Positions 41,009 through 49,922 of a stretch of 64,000 bases of DNA are shown piece by piece. The stretch is from positions 248,001-312,000 of the forward strand of contig QPMI01000416.1 in assembly GCA_004431415.1 (NCBI GenBank), in the 5' to 3' direction. The stretch is from Cyanophora paradoxa (Eukaryota; Glaucocystophyceae; Cyanophorales; Cyanophoraceae). Made by a program: the position numbers and the translations under genes. Within the stretch, counting starts at the first letter, position 1. Each line of letters opens with the position of its first letter. The notes under the pieces were generated by a model that saw only the letters and a list, made by a program, of their open reading frames with translations, did not search any database and was not told the DNA's origin.

Positions 41009-43360
41009 ACGTTCGTTCCGCACCGTTTTCTCCCGGCCGCGGGTCCTCATCCGCATGCGCACGCGCAAGCGCGGTCTAGCCATAGGAAACCTTTTCTTAA
41101 GTAAAACATTTGATATATATAATCAATCGTAATGAAATGCGTGCCATGATATCGATGTGCGCACGCAGTCAACCGGAGGGCGTCACGAACGAGCAGGCCT
41201 GGGCGCGCTGTCCGGTGCGCACGTGCACGCATGTGCATGTAAACTTACACGTGCAATTAAATCTTATATTTTCTGTTCAATGTACTTGCCAGGCTTGTAC
41301 TACAAATGACACGCTCATTAAAAATTCCGGTCCGTAGGGCGGCACATTGTCAGTCAAGGAAACGGGCGGTCAGTGTAACTCAAACATTCACGTTGGCTAC
41401 GCCTGGTAATTATATATATACGTATTCATGTTCAGCGATATATCATGGATAAGGTTATAATGCAGCTGTGCATGCGCAGCTACTCAGATGAACGGTGCTA
41501 CTCTACCCCGACGTACGTCTTTGACAGGGCCAATTGCCCTTCAAACACAGCTGCCGTGCGTATACGGATCCAGGATCTCATGGCCACCTATATTGAGGCT
41601 TGCTACTTCAACGCTGAAGCTTCAACTAATCTTTGCATGCTTCAGAGCAAACAAGGCTATTATGCTTGCACACCCAAATCGCAGTGGAACCTACTAGACG
41701 AAGACGTCAATGTCGCCGAGGAGGAATTCGAGGTCGGCTGCACTCCCTCGCGCACACCGTGACTTCTCTCGAGCCACTGAATATTAATACGGGAGTGCAC
41801 GGCGCGTGTCACAGTGTGTGCAGGATCCGGCCTTGGCGGATACCGATGTCGACGGCGAGCTCGAGGGCCTCGACAACCTTTGCTTCGAGGCCAGCCCCGA
41901 GGTACCCACGATCGCCCTCTAGCGCGTGAATTTGTCTACCCCAGTTTCAAGTTTAGCTCACTGGACCTGCGCGAACGCTGCGGTATACATAGACCGCCGG
42001 GGAGCTGGTCGGCATTCTGGAAGCCTCCTGATCATGAGCCGATGACGACATTGACAAATGCCAAATGGCGAAGTAAATTCCAAATCAAATACCCGCTCTA
42101 GATCTATTTTTCAGAACCAGCATCCGACTCGGCGAACACTTTCAAACATCCGAGTTTCGACTGTGAATTCGAAACTCTGAGAATGAGAAGAGAATTCGAA
42201 TTTTCGAAGGGGGGGGCGGGAGTCCGCGGTTGTACGGGAGTGGCGGGCCAGAGGGCGTGCGGGGATTAATTTATAAGCAATTGTTCAAGTCATCACTGAG
42301 TCAAGCGCTAGCTTCGCCCAGGCCACCGCCCCTTTCTCACTTCTCTCGGAAATCACAAGCAGGGGGGCAAGCGCTAGCCCCCCCGCACCCCCCGCCCACC
42401 GTGGCCCACCGATGTACGTATGTGATGGAGTCGGGCGGCTGCGGCCGCGATCGGTCGGCCCGGCCGCCCGGGTCGCGATCGGGCCGCCGGACCGCCCGCA
42501 GCCACCGCCTCCTGCGGAGAGCTTCAGAAAAGGGTACACGAAATCGGGGGAGAAGGGGGTACGGGCTCACGGCAATGGCAGGTCCGAGGGCGGCGGCGGC
42601 GGCAGCCGAATCTGGTGACCCTGAGGCGTATGCCCCCGTGGCTCCGGCTACGAGGGCCGATGCAGCCTTAGCCAGCCAGAGCCCGGCCTGCATTTGGCGG
42701 GGTACGTCGCACAAGGAAGGGCGCGGTGCTGGTGTGGGTACACCGCCCGGACAGCTAGGATCGGGGCGCGGGCGAGGACATCGAAACGGACCATGGCCGC
42801 TGGATCAGAGAATCGCACGCCGAGACGGGGCGGAGGGCTGCGCAGGGTCGACGCGCCGTTCGGGCTGCATGCTAGCGCTAGCTATGTATATATATATATA
42901 TATGCTGCGTGCCCTCCACTCGAACCCCCCCCCCCTCTCCCTCCCCGCTCCGCGGCCGGTTGCCGCTCCCCTGCCTAGGCCTGTCAGAGTCGGTGCGCAG
43001 GCCCAGTGAAATATTTCTTGATCACATCATAATCATGAAACAGATATATATTTAGTTCTAGCTATAGATCTTGCAATTGATCATGAGGCCAATGAGTCAA
43101 GCGGGCGACTCAGTGATAATCGATATCAATAATTTTACACCAAGCCGCTAGCGCTGAGCTCCATCTTTGACACGCTAGTTCGTTTGGCAGGATATTGATA
43201 TCGATATTTATCTCAAGACATTTTCTAGTTCTATCCGACATCGGTGATCCGATGCATTTCATCGATATCCGCTATAACTATATAAAGCAGCTTGCACGAT
43301 CCGGCTCACAGCTACAGCAGCTTGCATATGCTCCGCTGCAGGCCACGGCATTGTATAATT
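41009..43360. other. Host sequence with array remnants and no complete gene
   Basis: A further QPEGVTNEQAWARCPV exon lies at about 41,170-41,216, and a Cys-containing frame at 41,445-41,762 (AYTPxTYVFDRANCPSN-like) may be another array member. From about 42.1 to 43.3 kb the DNA has long GC-rich frames with no recognisable domain, a G/C-run motif at 42,349-42,395 and a (TA)n tract near 42,885. Confidence 0.35.
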
Positions 43361-43361
43361 A

Positions 43362-44832
43362 ACGGTCGACCACGGCCGCGGCCTGGAGGTCCTTTCCGAA
43401 GTCGATCAAAGCAACGAGCATCGTGGCTTCAAAAGAGGTGGCCGTTTTCAGCTTCGTGTAGTCGCCAAAGACTTCCTCAATCTTATTGAGAATCTACCGT
43501 CCCCCCCACGCGTTAGAGCTCTATATATATATGTACCTGGATCTTCGGCGATGTTTTCAAATTTATTATTAAAGCCGGTGCCAAACCTTTGTTATTGCGG
43601 CATCAATTTGGGTGGTGTTGGCGCCCCGAATGCCCTTGTCCACAGTCTCCAGGGCCTTGTGGCAATTATGTGTCCGATCCGCCAGACGTGAGCACTACAT
43701 TGGAAAGCAAGCGATCGCGAAGGAGACGGGATTCGGACCTTCGCAGTGGAGTTCCTGTTCACAAACAGCGCAGCTCCACCTACCGCGGTACAATCCATCA
43801 TCGATATCCGGGAGGGCAGCTCACGATTAGCGGCCACGATCATGAGATTTCGCAGTGATTGTGTTTCGAATTTGCCGCACCAGCAAGGATGCTGTGGATA
43901 GCGGTTGTCAGGTAGCCCGGGACTCCGAAGGCCTGATGATGGGGAGCTCAAACTTGGCTCGCATGCGCAAAATTGAATTTTAAAACCGTCGACGGACCGC
44001 GATGCCGACGAAAATGAAAATAAAGAAGAAAAACAGGAAGAGACAACTTTCATACAACAGCCCAACGTCGCTCAACCTTTAGGGGGAGTCAATTTGCAAC
44101 ATTTGCCTGTACATGTCACGCATATATTTAAGTACATGCGCTCGGGTGCGTACGCACGAGCATCGCTCTTGCATGGCGAAAATTCGAACAATCATCCCGA
44201 CCTTCCCATAATTGAACTTCGTCAGCATCTTCTGGATGCTTTCCTTTGCTCCCTGAATGTTTGCATGCTCGCCGCCGGGGGTTGCAGGGGTAAAAGGGAA
44301 ATTTCCAAACTCCGATTCGCCATCTTGATTAACCTGCTGCGCTTTGCTTGATGTATTCGAGTGCGCAATACTAAATAATAACGAGTGAAATGCAAGCGCA
44401 CGCACGTGATAGGAATTGGCGGGCTCTCGAATGCCTTTGAACGATTCTAGGCCTTGTTTCCGTGAGCTGGAGCTCGGGTGCGCGACCTCAACGACCATCG
44501 TGCTCGCTCCCTCCACCTCCTCGACATGTACATCTTGATTTTCCCGATCGGCGGTTTCGCTCTCTGGCGCACCTGCCTGCATGCGCAGACCACGACGCGC
44601 ATGAGAGGCCTGAGGTGGATTCGCGGTTTTCTCTGCCTCGGCCAGGGCTGTCGATGCAGAAAAGGTCGGCGCAGCTCAGCGGCTGCAGTAAGCAGCGGAG
44701 ACATGTGTCCAGCACGGCGAGCGCTAGCGCACCCCGTCTTGAGTTAAAGATTTCCATTCGAACGGCCTGAATGAGACGCTGTTGAGCAGCGGTACGAGCC
44801 TGCATCTGAAGGCGGCTCTCCACGTATTTCAT
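43362..44832 (-). CDS. Minus-strand host gene fragments, helical protein, unrecognised
   Basis: Several minus-strand stretches look coding: FMKYVESRLQMQARTAAQQRLIQ (about 44,760-44,832), GAKESIQKMLTKFNYGKVGMIVRIF (about 44,170-44,250), HKALETVDKGIRGANTTQ (about 43,590-43,680) and KIEEVFGDYTKLKTATSFEA (about 43,400-43,495) with a stop at about 43,362. They are amphipathic and helical, but splice joins are not resolved and they may belong to more than one gene. Confidence 0.3.
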
Positions 44833-44936
44833 AAACTCGATATTCTGCTTGTGGTCTGGAAAGCGATCGTATTCAGGGATTGCTTATTAGCAGTGTAGGT
44901 CGAATAGCAAGCAGATCTAGGCATTCGTAATCTAGA

Positions 44937-45549
44937 TCACAGGCGCTGACCCTTCAGCGAAGTGAGCGCCTTCTTCACGTCTCTGATCTCTTCGATCAAC
45001 TCCGTGAAAGCGGCGCGCGCTTTGTTGATCTCGGAAGAAAGCTGGGCGCCAAGACGTTTGAGGAACTTCCACAACCTCCAGACGTGTCCCAGAAACGATA
45101 CTATAGCTGCGCACGTGCACGTGCACGTGTCGCATGTTCAGCTCCAAATGTACAGCGAGACGTACGCAAATAATAGAGATATTAACAATATTAATGCATA
45201 CCCACGCAAATCGGTATGACACGCTCTGGCTTGAGAATAACGCCTACGTTATGTTACGTGAGATATAGAGCCACAATGAAAATTATTATCTTAGATCAAT
45301 GAAAATTATGTAATCACCAAGTGAGACCCATAATATCGTCACGCTAGTCCCGACGAGGGACGCAATCGCAAAGATGACCCAGAAGGAGAGCGCGACCGAG
45401 AACACGAATTTCAGCCACCACAAAAGTCTCCCATCCATCGGGATGCTGTCATCTTGGATGGCCGACTTGTCGTGAGCAGCGCCAATTCTGTTGATACGAT
45501 TCACCAGGTTTTGAGTCCATTCCTTGTTGTGGAAATAATACATGCACAA
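44937..45549 (-). CDS. Small two-exon host membrane protein, complete
   Basis: Exon 1 is 45,318-45,549 and exon 2 is 44,937-45,106, with a GT-AG intron of 211 bp whose phase fits (ILWVSL|AIVSFLG). The 133-residue product has an N-terminal soluble part, two hydrophobic stretches (WLKFVFSVALSFWVIFAIAS and VTILWVSLAIVSFLG) and a C-terminal coiled-coil-like tail (LSSEINKARAAFTELIEEI). No family is recognised. It lies within 100 bp of the presumed left end of element 3. Confidence 0.6.
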
Positions 45550-45643
45550 TGAGAACTGCGATCACGATTGCGTCAAGCTCTGTACACGTAATAAATTTAT
45601 TTCCAGCCGCAGCACAAAGAGCCTACCCCGTTCAGAATGTAGA

Positions 45644-45942
45644 CACACATAGAGAAAGCCCGCGTTTTATCCCTCGGCAAAGTTTAATTATATTTTGTTT
45701 ATATTTTACCTATATTTATTGCATATTTAACGATAATTTATGTGTATTTTATCCTTTATTCTTGTCTTTTATGTGCGTATTTCTTATAAATTACTATCCA
45801 AACCCTTACTGTTATTTAATTTACTCGTATCTCCGATGTATTTCACCTCTATCTCTCGTAATCACTTGTATTTGAGGTGGATTTTAAACTTAGTTAAATT
45901 ATATCACGCCTCCTGATAAAACGCGGGCTTTCTCTATGTGTG
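45644..45942. repeat. 28-bp perfect inverted repeat enclosing 243 bp of AT-rich DNA
   Basis: Arms at 45,644-45,671 and 45,915-45,942 start CACACATAGAGAAAGCCCGC and are perfectly complementary over 28 bp. The position is the host to element 3 transition. It could be a MITE-like element, or the terminal repeat of element 3 carrying an internal palindrome. No clear target duplication flanks it. Confidence 0.7.
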
Positions 45943-46127
45943 ATATTACGCATTATCGTGTATAATGATATGGAAATAATATGGGTATGCATTTAATGAA
46001 AAATATGTATTTAATTATACAAGAAATATGTATGAAATTATAATGGAATTCCAACGAAAAATAAAAAAATGTTCTTTGCGCTTGCGCAAGGCAAGCTTAG
46101 CGTGCCGCTGGATATAATGCGATGATG

Positions 46128-46457
46128 AGTCGTCAGACAAGCTGCCTTGGCTGCGCCTATGGAGCGCATATGGCGCCGTTGTAAACAGCTACAAGTCGTC
46201 AGACAAGCTGCCTCGGCTGCGCCTGTGCTGTAAGGAGCGTGGAGCGTGTATTATAAGAAAGATAAGTTAGTATTCTATATAGATCTTCTGTTATTATAAT
46301 GGTATTTCCTATGTGTAACAGGTGTAACAGGTTCATCCCAAACTTTCCCCTAGGAGGAGGTCGGCGGTTTGGAACTTTGGGATTGACCTGTTACACCCGT
46401 TACAACGTAAACAACTATAAGTCGTCAGACAAGCTGCCTCGGCTGCGCCTGTGCTGT
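46128..46457 (+). repeat. Three direct repeats, AGTCGTCAGACAAGCTGCC family
   Basis: About 33-39-bp copies at 46,128-46,160, 46,193-46,231 and 46,419-46,457, continuing YGGCTGCGCCTRTG. The second and third also share downstream GGAGCG and a following AT-rich stretch. They alternate with the TGTAACAGG hairpins. Confidence 0.85.
46313..46404. repeat. TGTAACAGG hairpin, copy 1
   Basis: GTGTAACAGGTGTAACAGG at the left pairs with CCTGTTACACCCGTTACA at the right; the loop region has AACTTTCCCCTAGGAGGAGG. Copies 2 and 3 are at 46,571-46,664 and 54,845-54,937. Confidence 0.85.
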
Positions 46458-46570
46458 GTGGGAGGCGGAGCGTATAATACAATAAAGATAACGTAGTATT
46501 ACTTATGGTATATTATGTTATTTTAAGACTGAGATTATGTTATTTTAATGGGTTCTTACTGAAAATGGTA

Positions 46571-46664
46571 TGTGTAACAGGTGTAACAGGTTCATCCCAA
46601 ACTTTCCCCTAGGAGGAGGTCGGCGGCTTGGAACTTTGGGGAGAACCTGTTACACCTGTTACAC
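46571..46664. repeat. TGTAACAGG hairpin, copy 2
   Basis: Arms pair over 21 bp (TGTAACAGGTGTAACAGGTT with its complement) and further through CCCCAAAGTTCC. The sequence upstream, TTACTGAAAATGGTA, is also found with copy 3. Confidence 0.87.
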
Positions 46665-46826
46665 CACACTTAAATACTATAAATTAACCTGTTACATCTT
46701 CTTTTACCACTTATTACCGTGTCGGAAATCTCGATACTTTATGTCTCTCCGTATGTGGAGATCCACCAAAGATACCTATTATCCTCTCTTCTATTAACGA
46801 TGATATATTACATGTCTTTCGCTCGT

Positions 46827-46899
46827 GCAAAAAATGAAAGTCCCGTGAGCTACACAAATTGATTTAAGGAAGTTGCGATATAGAGGTGTAAGAAAGAAA
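46827..46899 (+). promoter_or_regulatory. Duplicated upstream block, copy 1
   Basis: About 73 bp containing CGTGAGCTACACAAA, TGATTTAAGGAAGTTGCGAT and a purine-rich AAGAAAGAAA end, 31 bp before the ATG at 46,931. A near-copy lies at 47,544-47,618 before the next gene, so it is probably a promoter with its leader. Confidence 0.65.
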
Positions 46900-46930
46900 A
46901 TTATTTTCTGTGTCTAATATAAAAGCAAAC

Positions 46931-47539
46931 ATGTCTTATCTGTTCAATGGTCAAATCATCTTCTCTGTTCGTATTCGTGATATTCCGTTTTCCGTCGGTG
47001 AAATGCTGGAAATTATAAATGCTATCCATCATAACGGAAGATTAATAGGCAATTCACCCACTTATTCTGATATGCGGGGTGTCGGTTATTTCATGCATAA
47101 ACCTCATCAAATAGTTGTTAGACATGTTGATGATCGGTTTTACATTGCGAAAGCCATTGAGCCTATGGGAAATATTAAATTCCTTGTAAGACAACTCCGT
47201 TATGATGAAACAGAGGATGAAGAATATGTAGAAATTGTCAATTTCTGGCGACATGTCCGATGCACTCAATATAAGGTATCTGATGTCATGGATGTAATTG
47301 TAAGAGATTACGGTAATCAGATGCAACCACGTTATTATTTTAAAGTAAATCGTGATCTCTCGGTTTATCATCGCAAGTTTGAAGGGCATAACTTAAAGTT
47401 AACTACCCGTGCATCGGTTCGTGAATTCTTAAAAGCCAATGGTGCCGCATGGAGTCGTGGACATCGCATGTGGTATATTGAAGAAAAGGACAAAGTGGGT
47501 ATAGTGGGCGACATATTCAGTTTGATTGATCGTGATTAA
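46931..47539 (+). CDS. Unknown protein with DUF5710-like C-terminal segment (element 3)
   Basis: 202 residues from the ATG at 46,931; an upstream GTG in frame is ignored. The C-terminal 45 residues include VREFLKANGAAWSRGHRMWYI, which resembles the DUF5710 pattern (helix, GAxW, then WYI) found in many viral and plasmid proteins. The rest is not recognised. It is preceded by the duplicated upstream block and is the first gene after the repeats at the left end. Confidence 0.6.
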   Translation: MSYLFNGQIIFSVRIRDIPFSVGEMLEIINAIHHNGRLIGNSPTYSDMRGVGYFMHKPHQIVVRHVDDRFYIAKAIEPMGNIKFLVRQLRYDETEDEEYVEIVNFWRHVRCTQYKVSDVMDVIVRDYGNQMQPRYYFKVNRDLSVYHRKFEGHNLKLTTRASVREFLKANGAAWSRGHRMWYIEEKDKVGIVGDIFSLIDRD

Positions 47540-47543
47540 TAAG

Positions 47544-47618
47544 GCAAAAATTGAAAGCCCCGTGGGCTACACAAAATGATTTAAGGAAGTTGCGATATAT
47601 AGGGGTAACAAAGAAAGA
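47544..47618 (+). promoter_or_regulatory. Duplicated upstream block, copy 2
   Basis: Shares TGAAAG-CCCGTGGGCTACACAAA, TGATTTAAGGAAGTTGCGAT and the purine-rich end with 46,827-46,899; it lies 26 bp before the ATG at 47,645. Confidence 0.65.
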
Positions 47619-47644
47619 GAAAAATTTTTCCGTGACGTATTACA

Positions 47645-47923
47645 ATGTCGCGCGCTGAAATGTTTAAGGAGATCTCCGATATCATGGAAGCCGCTGAATA
47701 CTTCTATAAAGAAAACGATACCCTTTACCCTTCTCTGTCTCAAATTGTAGCGATCGGTTTCTTAGCTGATAGACCCGACCGACTGTATGCAAAGAGTGAT
47801 GAAAACCACTTTTTCCACTATCAAAAGCAAACTTTAAAAAGAGGAAAGGTGGAATACAATGTTAAAGCACTGTTTAACTTTGGTGGTGAGTTCATCCCTC
47901 TCATCGAATTCAAAAACCACTAA
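47645..47923 (+). CDS. Small unknown protein (element 3)
   Basis: 92 residues, starting MSRAEMFKEISDIMEAAEYF, mixed helical and charged, no known family. The upstream block shared with the preceding gene supports real expression and similar timing. Its 3' end overlaps the convergent penton gene stop by 4 bp. Confidence 0.6.
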   Translation: MSRAEMFKEISDIMEAAEYFYKENDTLYPSLSQIVAIGFLADRPDRLYAKSDENHFFHYQKQTLKRGKVEYNVKALFNFGGEFIPLIEFKNH

Positions 47924-48831
47924 TCAATACCTAACGCTAAAAATTCCAACTGGAACGAATTATCGATACCGTTCATATCTACAACATCACCATAATAATC
48001 ACGAAACTCTACCGTTAACTCATTAATCACCAAATTTCGATCGTTTATTTTTATGTATTCGCCATGCTCTCCGCTATGGTAGATATACTTCCCGATGTCC
48101 TGACTTAATTGTAAACGCAAAATTGCGCCTTGGTTCTGTGGTTGCGATCGTGGGACTATATTATGGTTTGCCGCAAATGTGGCAATTTCTTTAATGTGCA
48201 TATAAATGTATTGTTCAGCGTTCATGTCCGCCATCTTTGGACTAACCGCTTTAAAAGCCATCGGCGCCGCTACTAACTCCGCTCCCTCGAATGTTATCCC
48301 CCACTGTGGGTGATCTGGTGTTATCGGAGTCCCCGCATAAAATAAGATATTTTCGGGAGCATATAAAGACCTATTATTATCTATTATCTGTGCTGCGCTT
48401 CCTAATAATGTTGTTGCACTGAGACCCAATAACTTAGCTATCCTATTGTTTCCTGCGATGAGTTCAAAAGCATAATTACTATAAAACTCTAACTTGTATG
48501 TCGTCGGATTGTAGTAGATCTTAAATAATATATTGTCAGTAACGGCGTAATTCAAACCGTAATTATACGGCTGTGTCACACCAAAGTGTCCTTGGTTTAT
48601 GTAACCACTCGGTAATGGGTATACTTGCTGATTAAGATAAACACCATCAATATTGTATCGTATAGTTATAAAATCGGTTCCTATTGAATTATAGATACTG
48701 TTCGGAATCTCAGCATACAAAACGCGACATTGCCGCGGTTTGGTTATTGGTCTTGTGAGTGCAACCCTATAAGAGTTTTCTTTTTGTCCTTGTTGTCGAT
48801 CTCTACTATCGACATTGATAAGACGAATCAT
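47920..48831 (-). CDS. Penton-like minor capsid protein, first paralogue (element 3)
   Basis: 303 residues from the ATG at 48,831, which gives MIRLINVDSRDRQQGQKENSY; a longer frame to 48,891 would run into the divergent neighbour's start, so it is not used. NVDSRDR, CRVLYAEIPNSIYNS and the C-terminal VEFRDYYGD pattern recall the penton proteins of elements 1 and 2. It is divergent from the second paralogue with 29 bp between starts. Confidence 0.7.
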   Translation of the reverse strand: MIRLINVDSRDRQQGQKENSYRVALTRPITKPRQCRVLYAEIPNSIYNSIGTDFITIRYNIDGVYLNQQVYPLPSGYINQGHFGVTQPYNYGLNYAVTDNILFKIYYNPTTYKLEFYSNYAFELIAGNNRIAKLLGLSATTLLGSAAQIIDNNRSLYAPENILFYAGTPITPDHPQWGITFEGAELVAAPMAFKAVSPKMADMNAEQYIYMHIKEIATFAANHNIVPRSQPQNQGAILRLQLSQDIGKYIYHSGEHGEYIKINDRNLVINELTVEFRDYYGDVVDMNGIDNSFQLEFLALGID

Positions 48832-48860
48832 TTTATTATATGAATATACATTAAAGAAAC

Positions 48861-49871
48861 ATGCCGGTCGAATATGTCGAAGTTTCATCATTTAGACAGG
48901 CTCCTAATCTCGATGCGCCGACGTCTAAGTTTATCGCTGAATTACCAAAGATGTATGAGAATGTAAGAGCTGTCCGACTTGTTTCGGCGGAATTCTATAA
49001 CTCCATTCCTCTTATCAGCGGTGAAAGTGTCCCCGGAGATGTCACAGTTAATGATTCTTTCACTATTAATTTTAGTATCGCTAATTCAGCTATCAACTCT
49101 ACCAATGCACCCGCTCCCGGTTTCGATGTTTGGCGCTCGATTCGTCCCGGTCAAAATATCGGAAGCACAGTAATTAATACGCATCAGGAACTGGTTAACC
49201 GTATAAATACTCGTTTTGCTGGGGCTACACCCGATCCTCAAATTAGGTGTAAATGGGAAACCGAAAATAAACGCGTAATATTCTATGCTCCACATGAATT
49301 TTACATAGCATTCACGACTGCTAAGGATCCTTCTAGTTCGATGGCTGAAAAGTCAAACCGACACGGTCGTATGCTTGGTCTCGATGCCGGAAGAGCCGGT
49401 AACCGTTTCATCAAATCTAACATTTACTCAACTGAATATGATTCAGTTTTTACCGGTGCTAATGTTCATGGTATCATCTCTACATTCCCTACTGAGAGTT
49501 GCAAAGATAACGTATTATTCGTAAGAGTGAAAGAACTGGGTGACCTCGTTCAGTGTTCCGATGGTCTCCTATCTGGATATTTCCATAAACTCGTTGTGCA
49601 AGATAAAGACTTTGCGGAACACGTTGTTTATAACTCAACAGAAGCAAACCCGTTATATAAATATTATGGTAAATCATTCTCTATTTCTCAATTGTCCGTA
49701 GAAATTGTGAATGCTCAAAACGAATTAATTGATTTCGAAGGGCAACCTGTGCATTTAACTTTCGAGATCCGATATGGAAATGAGCCCGCCGGTGATCCTA
49801 TTTATGAGTATTTCAAAATGCGGATGGCGGAAACGCATCCAAATTATCCGGTGATTTGCAATTTTGGATAA
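48861..49871 (+). CDS. Penton-like minor capsid protein, second paralogue (element 3)
   Basis: 336 residues. The N-terminus YVEVSSFRQAPNLDAPTSKF and VRAVRLVSAEFYNSIPLIS align with the first paralogue's opening, though SRDR is replaced. It may be a second vertex or cement protein. It is followed by the MCP on the same strand after 51 bp, consistent with one late transcription unit. Assignment rests on the opening segment and on the neighbours. Confidence 0.65.
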   Translation: MPVEYVEVSSFRQAPNLDAPTSKFIAELPKMYENVRAVRLVSAEFYNSIPLISGESVPGDVTVNDSFTINFSIANSAINSTNAPAPGFDVWRSIRPGQNIGSTVINTHQELVNRINTRFAGATPDPQIRCKWETENKRVIFYAPHEFYIAFTTAKDPSSSMAEKSNRHGRMLGLDAGRAGNRFIKSNIYSTEYDSVFTGANVHGIISTFPTESCKDNVLFVRVKELGDLVQCSDGLLSGYFHKLVVQDKDFAEHVVYNSTEANPLYKYYGKSFSISQLSVEIVNAQNELIDFEGQPVHLTFEIRYGNEPAGDPIYEYFKMRMAETHPNYPVICNFG

Positions 49872-49922
49872 TTAAGGATCATTCACAGAATTTTTATATT
49901 TTATTATTGTAAAAGAGAAAAC

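Noticed and set aside
42230-43009. 260-codon plus-strand frame in GC-rich DNA
   Set aside because: Composition is Arg/Pro/Gly noise, no domain is visible, other frames are equally open, and it contains a (TA)n tract and C-runs.
48832-48891. Longer N-terminus for the first penton-like gene of element 3
   Set aside because: It would overlap the start of the divergent gene at 48,861 and lacks similarity; MIRLINVDSRDR at 48,831 matches the family start.
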